A stretch of 64,000 nucleotides of DNA from Anaeramoeba flamelloides (lineage: Eukaryota > Metamonada > Anaeramoebidae): contig JANTQA010000070.1 in assembly GCA_027625915.1 (NCBI GenBank), positions 8,809,001-8,873,000 of the forward strand, read 5' to 3'. The notes beneath the pieces are model-generated. The model was not told the origin of the DNA, did no database searches, and saw only the letters and a program-made list of their open reading frames with translations. Positions 22,922 to 34,695 of the stretch are shown here, in pieces. The translations under genes and the position numbers were made by a program. The first letter of the stretch is position 1. Each line of letters begins with the position of its first letter.

Positions 22922-24149
22922 TTTTATAAAATGTAAATAAGTCAAAGGATCCAAAACAAAAAAATGAAATTTTGAATAGTACCAATTTTGAATTAAACAT
23001 CTGAAGAATTTCAGATATAGTTTAATTTTTTAATAAACATAATTATGTTTAGTTGTTTTATAAGACTCTCATTTATTGATTTATGAAAAAATATCTTCAA
23101 ATTGTGATGTAACAATTTCAAAATTTACAGTGATCAAAATAATGCGTGCACAAAGACTATAAATCCGTGTTTCAAAATATTATCCGTGCTTTTTTTTATT
23201 CTTACTCCAAGGCAACGTCCAATCTACTACTAAATAGTATACCTAAGTCCAAATCAATTTTGAAAGTAAAGGTCTGGTTATTTTCAGTAGAATTTAAATT
23301 ATTCATGCAAATAGTTGAAAATTTTCCATAATATTCTCAATTTTTTTGAAATTTTTTGTTTTTTTGATGTTTAAAATTTTCTGAAAAATTTACTCTATTT
23401 TTTAAGATAAATTTTACAATTTGATCCTTCATTTTTAGAATTTCTTTTTAAATAATAGAACTTTAAGAAACCAGTACCATATTTTTTTAGGGTTTATTAT
23501 TGGTTTCTTTGATTGATTAATGTATTGGTCAACTATAACAAAAAAACACGCTTTTTATTTTGAAACATGCATTAAATTTTTTTGCAAGTTTTATTTTGAC
23601 TACAATAGTACCTTTTAATTTATTTGATTAATTACAAATTTTTCGTTTGGATAACTTTTTAACTGAAAAAATAGTTTTCCTCAAAAGGGAGGTGTAATAA
23701 ATTCTTAAAATGAATTTTTGGGTACTTTTATTGTTAAAACAGCAAAAAAAAAGTTTTAAAATTGTTTTTAGCTATCTCAATTTATTATTCGATAAAGAAA
23801 CAAATATTAATTCTTGTGAAAAAAAAAAAAAGAAAATTTTATTTAAGAATTTTTTTATAATGAGAAAAAGATATAAGGTTAAATTTTAAAATTGAAAATT
23901 TATAAATGGAATAAAATTAAAAAAATGAATAATTATAAAAAAAACAGATGAAAAAAAATCCATTTGCTAATTTATAAATAATAAAGAAAAAAAATAAAAC
24001 TAATGTTTCCTATCAATATAAATTAATTTTATATTTTTTTAAAAAAAGTAAAATAGTAGTTTTAATAATTAAATTAAAATTAATTTTTAAATTTAGACTT
24101 CATTTTATATTTTCGTAAAGTTTTTACTATGTTTTTAATCAAATTTTTA

Positions 24150-24602
24150 TACAGTCTTTCCAAGGATACCATAAAATTTTAAATAAAATACAATTAAGTT
24201 TTCTATTCTTATTTTCCATTTTCAAAAAATTGAGAAATAAAAGTTATTATTCAAAAAAAAAAATTTCAATATAAGAGCTATTATTCAAATTTTTGAAACA
24301 TCAAAAAAAAAAATATTTGAAGATTCGATAAAAACTTATAAATATTGTTTAAAAAAGGTAAATTTTCAAAGATCAGTAAAAATTTATATTTTTTTTGAAC
24401 TTTTTTGACCGATAATTTATAAGTTTCATGAGGATCTTGAATATTGTTTTTCGATTTTTAAAAATATGAATAATAGTTCACTTATTAAAAATTTTTTTTG
24501 AATAATAACTCTTATTTCCAAATTTTTTGAAAATAGAAAATAAGTATAGAAAAGTCAATTTTGTATTATTTAAAATTTTATTGTAGTCTTGGAACGGCTG
24601 TA
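24150..24602. mobile_element. TA-flanked palindromic element, long form
   Basis: The left end reads CAGTCTTTCCAAGGATACC and the right end, inward, CAGCCGTTCCAAGACTAC. TA lies on both sides. The whole ~450 bp is close to one large imperfect palindrome (for example AATAATAACTCTTATTTC against GAAATAAAAGTTATTATT). The TA target places it with Tc1/mariner-type MITEs, but it is a different family from the six-copy one. Non-coding. Confidence 0.7.
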
Positions 24603-24971
24603 AATTTTAAAAACAATATATTTATTTAATATTTATTAACAAAAAATAATTAAAAGGCAATTAAAAATTAAAAATATATTATCAACTCGTCAAGGTCTTT
24701 AATAATAATTGAAATACTTAAAATAACATTATTGAATGTCTATAAAAGAATTTTCTTGTTTTTTTAATAAAAAATACAAAATAATATAATTAATAATAAA
24801 AAATAAAAAAAAAAATAAAAAATTTGTTTTACATTGTCTAGTTAATAATAAGCGTGTGTATATTTGGTATATTTTATTTGTTTTTTCGAATTGGAATATC
24901 AGTATTATTCTTTATTATATAATTTCTTTATGAAAAACAAGGAAATAATTTTTTATTTCAGTTTCTTTTAA

Positions 24972-25233
24972 TACAGCCGTTCCAAGGCTACCATAAAATA
25001 TCAATATTTACTGATCTTTGAAAATTTACCTTTTTTGAACAATATTTTAAGGTGCTTCAAGAATCTTCAAATTTTTTTTTTTGATGTTTCAAAATTTTGA
25101 ATAATAGCTCATATATTGAAATTTTTTTTGGAATAATAACTTTTATTTCTCAATTTTTTGAAAATGGAAAATAAGAATGGAAAACTCAATTGTGTTTTAT
25201 TTAAAATTATATGGTAAACTTAGAAAGACTGTA
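24972..25233. mobile_element. TA-flanked palindromic element, short form
   Basis: Same ends as 24150-24602 (left CAGCCGTTCCAAGGCTACC, right inward CAGTCTTTCTAAGTTTACC) with TA on both sides. It matches that element's arms but lacks part of the centre. The two lie only 370 bp apart. Confidence 0.7.
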
Positions 25234-25897
25234 TATAAATCATTTTTTAAAAAGGGTGTATCTCTCGAAATAATAATCCCAATTTCACTCAAAGATGCCC
25301 ATCCAAAAATAAAAAATGTATTTTTTTTTAAGAATAAACCTAATTATAAGATAATTTAGAAATGAGAGAAATGATAAACTTCAGATAAAAGTTGATATTC
25401 ATAGAAAAAAATACATAAACAAACGATAAATTTTTAAAAAAAATAAGCTGTTTAAAAAAAATTGGGATCATTTTATTGGCATGTGTAGTGAAAAATTTCT
25501 CTCTTTCTTTAGAAAATTAAAAATGTTGACAAAAAGATTTTTTAATAGAAAATGTTTTCATTTTAAAAGAAATTACATAATCCTCAAATTACTTCAAGTT
25601 AATTTGGATTTTCAAACATTTTTTTTTTTTCTTCGAATTGGTTTTCATTAAAAAAAAAAGAAATCAAAAACAAAAAGAAAAAAGAAAAAAGTAAAAATAA
25701 AAAATAAAATTGAAAGCAAAAAAAAAAGAAAAAATCTAAAAGCTGTTATATAATCATTATTCTTGAATTTGTATAAAAGATAAATTTCAAAAAATATTTT
25801 TTTCAAAAAACAGACTTTAAAAAATTCTCAAAAGAGAAAACAATGAAAGTAGTAATAAAAAAAAAAAAAAAGATATCCTGAATAAACAATTCTTTAT

Positions 25898-28276
25898 TTA
25901 ACAACTATCTGGGATTCCAATATCTGAATTTGATACACTTGTATCGAGACCCATCCAACCTCTCATTGCCATGATGATATCTTTGTCTCTATGTGTTCTT
26001 GTGTAAACTGGGCCAGTGTAACCACATTTATTAGGTTGATAGGCGCTTGTTTTTGCAACATTTTTACAGGTGTCGCATTGTACCTTGCATTTGGAGCAAT
26101 CCGAGTTTCCGTCTGGTATTCCTGCACCGAGCTGTGCGTCGTTGTTAGGGAAATAATAGGATGACAATAAGAGTCTAATTGGCCAATCATTGTTGTTATC
26201 TGAAACGCCCTCTGGGCCGCTAAACAATTTTTTTTCAAAGAATCGATGTCCCGAAACATCTCTGTCCTTGACCAAGATCACGCCCTTCCCGTGCATGTCT
26301 CTGGATGATCCACCGAATTGCTGGTCGTGATCGTCATTCTCGATGACTTGTCTGACTCTGGAAATGACGCCGCCACATGGCGATGGTGCGTTGGGGAAGG
26401 AGCTCCACCAAATTTTAATTTTGTTGATGTCGTCTGTGGAGAAGCCGTTGCCATCGAGCCCGTTTTCGATGTATTTGCCAAAGTTGTATCCGCTGTTTGT
26501 GTTACACATCAAGAGGTCCTTTTCTCCGCCAAGAAGAACTTCCCACCATGTGATGAAATCCTTTGGGATGTTTCCGCCCATGTTGCGTTTGAACTTTGTA
26601 AAGATGCTGATCAGGTCATCGGGCTTGATATGCTTGGCGGCATCAATTCTGAACCCCGAGATTCCGAGCCCGATGAGATCTGTCAGGTAATCGGCCATTC
26701 GCTCCTGCACGTTGTCTCTTTCGGTGTTGATGTCGACCAAGCCAACAAGCCACCCTGCATTTAAATCGAGTGGATCTGTCCATGAGTTGAGTGCCCTTTC
26801 GCAGTGGAAATCGAGTGGCCCGTAGGGAACGCCCGGGTACTCCTGGCTTGGTGGCAATTCCGTGTTTTCGTTTGGTATGTAGGTGAACCCCTGTGTGAAA
26901 AATGGTGACATGTTGTCGCCGCCTGTGCTGTTCTTGCCTGGCCAATAGACACAGCTTCCTGCGTCGTTACGGTGCTTTTGCATGTCATTCCCGCTTCCGG
27001 TCATGTGGTTTAGCACAGTGTCACTGTAGATGCGCACGTTGTGTGAGCGGCATGTGGCAATGAGCTGCCTTAATGTGGCCCTTGTTCCGTGTCTTCCATT
27101 TTGCTGATAGCTCACCGGTTGGTAATAGAAATACCAAGGGTTGAGAATGTTACTCATGGGCTCGATCGAGGCAAGGCTTTCTTGATGTGGGAAGAGTTTC
27201 ACCCCGAGGTAGCCGGCCTTGCCGAGCATCTCGCATTCCTTTTCAATGTCTCCATCTGGCCATCCAAAGAGGGAAACGATCGCGCCCTTTTGCCCGTCAC
27301 GATAGTCCCCGGATGTGTGCTGGATTGGTGTGTGGGTGTTCCACATGAAATCATATTCGGGGAGCACAAGCTTTGTGCCGTCGCTGCCATACACGGTCAC
27401 AGTCAAAACTTCCGTGAAGGAGCTTGTAAATTGCTTGGTGTTGCTGCTTGTTTGCGATCCGCCGTTGAAGGAGTACTTCAAGGAGGCGCCGTCTTTGTGA
27501 GTTGCCTTGACCTCAAGGGTGGCAGACTGGTGATCAGAGGAGTAGACAACGTGGTTCCACCCTACAAGATGAGAGTAGTCCTGGAAGGAGTCACGGTGGC
27601 CGCCGGATCCCTTGGTGGGGGTTTGCCACCTCCTGGCCTTGAAGGAAGGAGGCATGACGATCGTGTCGCCAGTACATTTACCGTCGTGGTATGTTTGGCA
27701 TCCAGGAAGCGGTTGGATGGGGCATGTCTTGCCACTGACACACGTTTTGCCGTCGTCGCAAACAATGTGCGTGTAGGGGTCACAATACTTGGAACAGTCT
27801 TCGCTGTAATAGCCACTTTTGCAGACGCAATTGCCATTGTTACAGGTCCCATGGTTGGAGCAGGTTGGGTTGCCGGGGCACTTCTTTGGATACAGGTAAA
27901 TAGTCTTCAGTACGTGGTTCTTGACAGAATAAATCCCTGGTTGGCCAACAACATAGTTGCCTCCTCCCTGGTTGTGATCCCAATTACCCTTACCGTCGTC
28001 AAAAACAAACGTGAGCGTGTTTCCTGTGATGCTCTTCTGGTGGTATGGAAGTGGCATCGACTTGTTTGTGCTTGGATCCATTTGCTTGCCGGGCAAGGTT
28101 GTCCAATCGCCTCCGTTCACAGAATAATGAATGTACGTTGTTGGGGAAAAATCTGTTGAATAGTAGATTGTAACAACACCTGGTCCTGGACTAGGATCAC
28201 GAACACTCCCTGCAACTTGTGAGTTGAAAAAGGTCAATAGCAAGAAAATAAAAATCAGTAAGTTTATTTGTTTCAT
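25898..28276 (-). CDS. Secreted GH13 alpha-amylase with starch-binding and EGF-like modules
   Basis: A single exon of 792 residues that should hydrolyse alpha-1,4-glucan outside the cell or in a digestive vacuole. The start is the ATG directly before a signal peptide (MKQINLLIFIFLLLTFFNS), 11 codons into the open frame. Residues ~24-120 resemble a CBM25-type starch-binding module (VTIYYS, YSVNGGDW, FVFDDGKGNWD). Residues ~131-165 are EGF-like, with six closely spaced Cys. A second beta-rich module with a YSFNGG motif precedes the barrel. The GH13 motifs are complete: D419..N423-H424 (DTVLNH), nucleophile D545 (GFRIDAAKH), acid/base candidate E579 (WWEV) and H650-D651. A Cys-rich insert (CSKCKVQCDTC) lies near the C-terminus. 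The gene is strikingly GC-rich and C/G-ending in codon use compared with all neighbours, which could mean strong expression or lateral transfer. Long antisense frames here are by-products of that composition. Confidence 0.92.
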   Translation of the reverse strand: MKQINLLIFIFLLLTFFNSQVAGSVRDPSPGPGVVTIYYSTDFSPTTYIHYSVNGGDWTTLPGKQMDPSTNKSMPLPYHQKSITGNTLTFVFDDGKGNWDHNQGGGNYVVGQPGIYSVKNHVLKTIYLYPKKCPGNPTCSNHGTCNNGNCVCKSGYYSEDCSKYCDPYTHIVCDDGKTCVSGKTCPIQPLPGCQTYHDGKCTGDTIVMPPSFKARRWQTPTKGSGGHRDSFQDYSHLVGWNHVVYSSDHQSATLEVKATHKDGASLKYSFNGGSQTSSNTKQFTSSFTEVLTVTVYGSDGTKLVLPEYDFMWNTHTPIQHTSGDYRDGQKGAIVSLFGWPDGDIEKECEMLGKAGYLGVKLFPHQESLASIEPMSNILNPWYFYYQPVSYQQNGRHGTRATLRQLIATCRSHNVRIYSDTVLNHMTGSGNDMQKHRNDAGSCVYWPGKNSTGGDNMSPFFTQGFTYIPNENTELPPSQEYPGVPYGPLDFHCERALNSWTDPLDLNAGWLVGLVDINTERDNVQERMADYLTDLIGLGISGFRIDAAKHIKPDDLISIFTKFKRNMGGNIPKDFITWWEVLLGGEKDLLMCNTNSGYNFGKYIENGLDGNGFSTDDINKIKIWWSSFPNAPSPCGGVISRVRQVIENDDHDQQFGGSSRDMHGKGVILVKDRDVSGHRFFEKKLFSGPEGVSDNNNDWPIRLLLSSYYFPNNDAQLGAGIPDGNSDCSKCKVQCDTCKNVAKTSAYQPNKCGYTGPVYTRTHRDKDIIMAMRGWMGLDTSVSNSDIGIPDSC

Positions 28277-29763
28277 TTGGAAATTAAAAAAATCAAAAAT
28301 AAAAAACAAAAAAAATGGAAAACTGAGAAAAATGTGATTAATATTTGCAAATTTGTTTTTTTCTAATTATTTTTGGAAGACTTATCTTTACACTTGCATT
28401 GATCTTTGTTTGTTTTTTTCGTTTTCTTGAACACTTGTTATTCTTTTTGTAATTTTTTTTAGTTTTCCTTTTTCTCATGTATTTGGTAAAAATAAAACTC
28501 ACACAAAAAGAGTTTTATGTTGGGTGTTATTTTGAAGAATGAGTTCAAACTGTGAAAAAATTTCTATTTTTACAGAATTGTTTTAAAATATGATGATTGT
28601 TTAGGACGAAGAACCAGAAAATTCGATTGGTAAGTTGTTTTATTTTGTTGTCCAGCATTAAAGTAAACCATGAAAATCCTAACAAAATATTTTTCAATCG
28701 ATCATTTGAACTTCCAATTTTCAAAAAATACGAAAGTACCAAAGAGAACTCAGGGAAATGTTTTCCAGAACTCGAACTTGGCGAATCGACAAATTTTTTT
28801 ATAATCAAAAAAAGGTTTTATTTACTTTTAGAAAACTTGAAGTTCAGATCTATGATTTGTCTTATCTCTTTTCAGAATTGAAACGAATCTACTTATATGT
28901 CCCTGTCATAAAGTAAGAAATCGTATGAGTTGCAACACATTTGGACAAATTGTGAATTTGCTCTTTTTTTTAGAAAAGTATTATCATCAATATCGCTATA
29001 CTTCAGATAATACTGTGTTTGTCTTAAGTGGATTTTAAAAATCAAAATTATAAAGCTAAATCGAATTCTCATTAGTGGTGGGGATTTGTAGATATTGGTA
29101 CCAGACAATTATTTTATCAGATAAACAAAGTATTTTTTTTTTTTTTTATTGATGTCTTCTTTGTATGAATAAAGGAAGAAAGAAAGCTTGACACATCTAC
29201 TACCGCATGTGAACTACTTTACTCTTGTAAATTCTGATTATTGTCAAAAGATGAATGAATTTTTCCATTTTTAAAAATTAATCAAAGAAAGAAAAAGTAA
29301 GAAATGACATACTTTGGAAATCAAATTTGGAAAAAAATCTGATAGTGAAAACAAAAAATAAACAAATATAGAGAAGAAATAACCTACAAAAAACTAACGA
29401 TTGGCGTTGGGGACGAAAGTCAACATTTTAAACAGATTCTCAAAATATTTCTTTTTCAACTTTAATTGAATTATATGATTTGAACATGAATGAAATTTTA
29501 ACAAAATGGATTTTGTTTTCTTTAATACCCTAATTTTTTAAGGTTTAAAATCCCTGAAACAAGAAAAAAAGATTATCATGTGCCCAGGCGTATAACGTGT
29601 TATTTTGTTTCTTAGCTTATCGATTATTAACTTAGTATGATTTTTAATAGTGGGTAAAGAGTGGTTGAAAACGGCTTTTTTTTTGCTTTTTTCAAAATTT
29701 TAATTATTGAGTACAAGTTAAGGATTACAATTTCTGAAACTAGAGAAACTATTATCTTGTTTT

Positions 29764-29889
29764 AGGTTTAGGGTTATATTGTTTTGGATCTTGGCTGATT
29801 GATCTTAGCCACTAATTATTTACTTTTAAAAATTAATATGTAGTCTAAGATCGATCAGCTCAGTTTTAAAATAACACAACCTTAAACCT
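29764..29889. repeat. Hairpin-forming inverted repeat
   Basis: The left arm begins TTAGGTTTAGGGTTATATTG and continues to CTGATTGATCTTAG. The right arm is its inverse (CTAAGATCGATCAG ... AACCTTAAACCTAA). The arms are about 48 bp each with a ~28-bp loop. Probably a small foldback element; no other copy was recognised in the window. Confidence 0.55.
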
Positions 29890-32646
29890 AACATTTGATA
29901 TTTTTTTTCTCTCTCTTTTCTAGCATTGTTAACTTTAAAGCTATTTGGAAGTTGAGGTTTTAGAGGACAGGATACAATAACTTGACTTGATTCAATAAAG
30001 TTAAAAAAATAATTTTATCAACTTTGCATTGAGTAAATTTCTGATCTCGAAAAGGGGTTATTCTTCAATGAAGCTAGTTTTAATAAGGTAATTATTTTTT
30101 ATAAATTTTCAAGAAACACAATAAAAACTTCTAATTCAAAAAACAAATTTAGTTATTTATTTTAAAATCAAAATTATAAAATGAATTAGAATTTTGATTA
30201 AAAAAATGGGCGTTGCAATTTTACCACATGTTATTTGATATATTTTTGACAATTTTTCATCTTTATTTGCAAAATGTAGCCCCTTTTACAAGAATTATTT
30301 TATTTAGAATTTTATTACCCCCCTTTCGAATCCAAAATTGAATTACCTATACAATGAATAATTATGTTTGTAATAGACAAAACCAAGCCGGGTTCCAAAT
30401 TATAAATACCAACATTACTTGGGCAAGGTCCATAATCACCATTTCAAAACCCCTTTGAGAAATTAAAATAACCAGAAAAATTGTTAGTTTACGAAATTGA
30501 ATCTTACTCTTAATTTCAAAAAAAATAATAAATTGAGTAAATTCCAATTTATTAAATTAAATTCCCCCTTGAAATATATTAACATAATATCTAATGAAAA
30601 ATTTAAAAGTACTTTAGTCTTCTTGAACTTGAAAATCTCCACTCTCAGAAAGTTCTGAAAAGATAAAAATGTAAATGTAATTTTTTTTTTTTGTATAGAT
30701 TTTTTTTGTATTGGTTCGATTTGTGTCCTAATGAAAAAATGTAAATATTTAATTTTGAATTTTTATATAAATGAATAATTTAATGTGTACTAATGATTTT
30801 TTTTTTTTTTACATTGATCAAATTCCAAAAAAGCTCATGTTGTAAAATAGGCGAATCTACTTGAAAAATAAATTTATTGGAATTTTTATAATAAAGTCTA
30901 AAATCTTTAAAATAAATTTTAAAAAAGTGTTTAATTTTATTTTTGTTCTCTTGCACATTATTGATTATTGATAGCTATTGCAAATTTTTAATTTATTTTC
31001 AAGAACAAAAAAACAATCATGTTGTTTATAATATAAATAAAAAAAATCCATTGATTTTGGCTATTTTCTTTTTTTTTTTAAACAATAAAATATTAAAAAA
31101 AGCAAAAAACTACTGATAAAAATACATTTTTTACATTAAAAAATAAAAATAAATTTTGGAAAATGATTGTTTTATTTTAAAACCCACTTTTAATGAATTT
31201 TAGCTCAAAAAATTATAAAAATTATTATTATTTTGTGTTTTTTGTACAATTTGAGATTTATTATTTCAAAAAATGGACATTTCAATGAAAAAAAATTAGG
31301 AATTGGTATTTACTATACATATTCTTTTTCTTTTATTTGTTAAAATATATTATTTTTGAACACACATTTAGTTTGAAAAGGAAATTATCAACTGTCTTGG
31401 AAATATGGTATTGATTCGGGAGATTTTGGATACTTAACAGTTTTATTTCCTTCTCCAGTAAAACAAAATACAAAAATGGGTATCTACATAGCTTCAAATT
31501 ATTCGAATATTTTATGTTTTAAAGCAGATTCACTATTTTACAATTTAAGTATTTTCAGACATTCTCAAAAAAAAAAAAAAAAAAAAATCATTAGTACACA
31601 TGGAATTATTTATTTATATTAAAATTCTCATGTATATCTTTATATTTTTCATTAGGAAAAAAATCCAACCAATAAAAAAAAAATCTAAAAAAAAAAAAAT
31701 AATTTATTAAATTCTTTTTTTTATATATTATATTTATATTGTTTTGGAGATTCATAAAAAAATAATTAACTCAAATTTTATCAAAAACAATAAAATTCTC
31801 ACAACCACTATTTTAAAAAATCCTCAAAACATTAAAAAAAATCAAATCCTAGCCCAGAAAAAAAAATAGATAAAAGTTAAAATCGTGTTTAAAATACCCA
31901 CACATATTAAAAATAATATATTTTAAAATTAAAAAATCAATAATTTATTTCACTCATTTTCATTTATTTTTTGATTTTCTACAAAAGAAAAACCTTGAAA
32001 TTTTTTTTTATCACAGTAACACAAATTTTTTTACCATTTTTATTATCATTGTCATCATTATTACACAATAACAAATCTTAGTTGTCAGGAATATTACTTT
32101 AATGGTTGTTTTCTTTTTTGAGATAATTCTTTTGGTTTACCACAAAAAAAATTCTTTAACACATTGAAAAAAAAATGATATTTCTTTAAGAATAGTAGTT
32201 ATAAATATCAAAATTTTAAAACTATAGATAAATTTTACCAATAAGTTTTATTTTTTTTTCTAAGGTGGAATTTGATTTTTCAAAATATAATTTCTTGAAG
32301 ATATTTCGAAATTAAGGAACACCCTTTCAGATGAAAACAGTGAAATACCTAGAATAAACTTTCTTGAAAGAGTTCTATAATCTGAGTTAAATTGATTTCT
32401 CTGAGAATTTCATATTAAAAAACAATTGGAAATTTAAACAAAATTTACAAATTATCTGTTCTTGGAATATACCATAATTTGCTTTTAAAATCCCATACTT
32501 TCCATTTCCAACCTATAAACTAAAAAAAATTCACTAAGATATTCTAAATATTATTTACTTTTATTTTATAATTTTGAAATGTAGGTAAAATTGAACTTGT
32601 AAATTGAAAATCTTTTTAAGGTCTAATGATTTACCATTGATTTACC

Positions 32647-32671
32647 CCCCCCCCCCACACACACACACACA
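32647..32671. repeat. Compound microsatellite, C-run then CA repeat
   Basis: About 13 C followed by about nine CA units. The inverse arrangement (GT repeat then G-run) occurs at about 49906-49922 with unrelated flanks. Confidence 0.8.
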
Positions 32672-33029
32672 AGGAGTTACCTGAAACTAAAAAGGGTCTT
32701 ATAAAATTGCCCCTCTTTTACAGGACAAAATTAAATCTACAAAAAAAAAAAAAAGAGAGTATCTAATTGACAAAAAATGAGGAAAAATAAAAAACAGTTT
32801 AAAAAAGTTCTCAATCTTTAATTTCAAAAAATCCAAATTTAGAAAAAAAAATTCATCCAATTCTCTTTGATAAAAATTTCAAAGACAAATAAAAAAACAT
32901 TTCTAAGAATTCTTAATTTGAAAAAATCAAATTCTAAAAAAAAACCATTGTTTATTTTTTAATATTTCTCAAGAGATAAATTCGTTCAATTTAAACCTGT
33001 TTATTTTCTTCAAATATATTATCAATTTA

Positions 33030-33360
33030 ATTATATTTAATCTAGTTTGCTGTTATTTTATAATTCTGTATTTGATTTAGTATCGATAATGTAACATTAA
33101 TGGGAAAAAAATTGAAAACAGCAAATCTTCGAGATCTCAAAAGGTGCTAAAGATAGACTATCCAAAAACAATACAACTGCTTTCAAAATTATAATTCGCA
33201 ACTTTCTCATTAGAAATCGAGTATCTCTAATTGGTATATTTTTCTATAAATGTCCTATTTTTTGATTATTGATTGTGCGTCATATGTTGATAAGCTTTTA
33301 ATTGGGGTTAAGCACTCATAAAATTTCAAAATTTTGTCAATCTATTTGATAAAAAAAATT
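33030..33360. repeat. Decayed relative of the pogo-like element interior
   Basis: Matches 6660-7060 in order: GATTTAGTAT..AATGTAAC, CGAGATCTCAAAAG, TAGAAATCGAG, then GATTGTGCGTCATATGTTGATAAG against GATCGATCATACATCAT. The ends could not be placed. Confidence 0.45.
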
Positions 33361-33779
33361 TTAATAGTAATGACTTGACCCTCTAAGTTATTTTTTCTTA
33401 AATTTCAATTCGAAAATCTATTTGACGGTTTTTTTTGTTTGTGTTGTTTTTAACTTTTACAATCGTTTTTTTTTTTCAATTTCTTCAGAATGAAAATTAT
33501 TTTTGAATAGTGGATTGTAAAATAACATAATAACTAAACATACTCCAGGGTGGGGACGTAAACCTTGGTAAAATTATCCACAAAATTCAAAATCAATTAC
33601 TTTCTTACAAAAATGAATAAATTGTTAAACTGGTTCTGGTGAATGAGACCAAACAATTTGTACAACAATTTTTTTTTCTTTTTTTGAAAAACTGCAAAAG
33701 GACAATATTTAAACTTTAAAGAATAAAAACAATTTGTTGAATAGATATAAATTTCATTGATAAACTTTCGTCAAAGTTC

Positions 33780-33980
33780 TACAGTCAGTTTCACTTTTAA
33801 GGCACAAACTTTCAACGAAATTTAAGGCACAAAAAAATCTCAAATTAAAGCACAATTTTTTGGAATTTTAATTTTCACAAATTATTTTACTAGAATTTGA
33901 ATTGTGTGCCTTAATTTGAGATTTTTATTGTGCCTTAAATTTCGTAGAAAGTTTGTGTCTTAAAAGTGAAACTGACTGTA
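33780..33980. mobile_element. TA-flanked hairpin MITE, copy 3 of 6
   Basis: Both ends are intact: CAGTCAGTTTCACTTTTAAG on the left and the inverse on the right, ending CTGACTG. TA lies on both sides. One of the best-preserved copies of the family. Confidence 0.85.
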
Positions 33981-34491
33981 TCAAAATTGAATTTATTTAA
34001 TCACCTCAGATTGATTTAGTTTTCTTGACCGGGGTTTAAAATCAAATATAATTAATTAAAAAGAAAAGAAAACGAAGTTTTCCTCATTCAAAATCAAGAC
34101 ATTCCAACATATAACGATAAAATATGTTTTACTATCTACAAGAATAAGCTCAATTGTTGTTAAAAATAATAATTAATTATTTTTTTTTTGCTTTATATTG
34201 AAAAAATGTGAATTTTGGATTTCAAAAAATAGATTCAAATTAATAAATTGTTTAAACGGGGTTAAAACATCAGATTACAATGCTAAAATAATAATAATAA
34301 TAATAAAAAAAAAAATTAAAGATCTTTCAAAAATATTTTTTTATTTGTAAAATAATATTACCTCCTTTAATAATTTTTTGTCCTTCCTTTAATACAGAAT
34401 CTTTTTAACAATTATTATATTCGCAGCATTGTATCCCGATTCCGAGAGATCATAAAATATGGATGTTTCTTAAGACCGGTACACCATCATT

Positions 34492-34695
34492 TACAGGCAG
34501 TTCCACATTTTAAGGTGCCGAAAAAATCTCAAATTAATTTAATGAACAAAAAAACCACAAATTAATGAATATTCTTTGGATTTCATTTTTACTAGAATTA
34601 TTTGATTTTCATATAAATTTGAACTTAAATTTGGAATTTTTTTTGTTCCTTAATTTTCCATCGAAGATTGTACCTTAAAAGTGGAACTGGGTGTA
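34492..34695. mobile_element. TA-flanked hairpin MITE, copy 4 of 6 (decayed)
   Basis: The left end reads CAGGCAGTTCCACATTTTAAG and the right end is the inverse of CACCCAGTTCCACTTTTAAG. TA is retained at both ends but the arms carry many changes. Confidence 0.7.

Larger units (their letters stand above)
22922..25897. other. Intergenic with two palindromic MITEs
   Basis: No gene recognised. Two related TA-flanked palindromic elements lie at 24150-24602 and 24972-25233. The rest is extremely AT-rich. Confidence 0.55.

Noticed and set aside
26318-26764. 148-codon plus-strand frame opposite the amylase catalytic domain
   Set aside because: Same antisense effect; no recognisable protein features.
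27089-28159. 356-codon plus-strand frame opposite the amylase gene
   Set aside because: Antisense shadow caused by the GC-rich codon use of the amylase; the minus strand has all GH13 motifs and a signal peptide.
28545-29108. Three frames of 71-94 codons upstream of the amylase
   Set aside because: No recognisable domain, frames overlap on opposite strands, and composition is not clearly protein-like.
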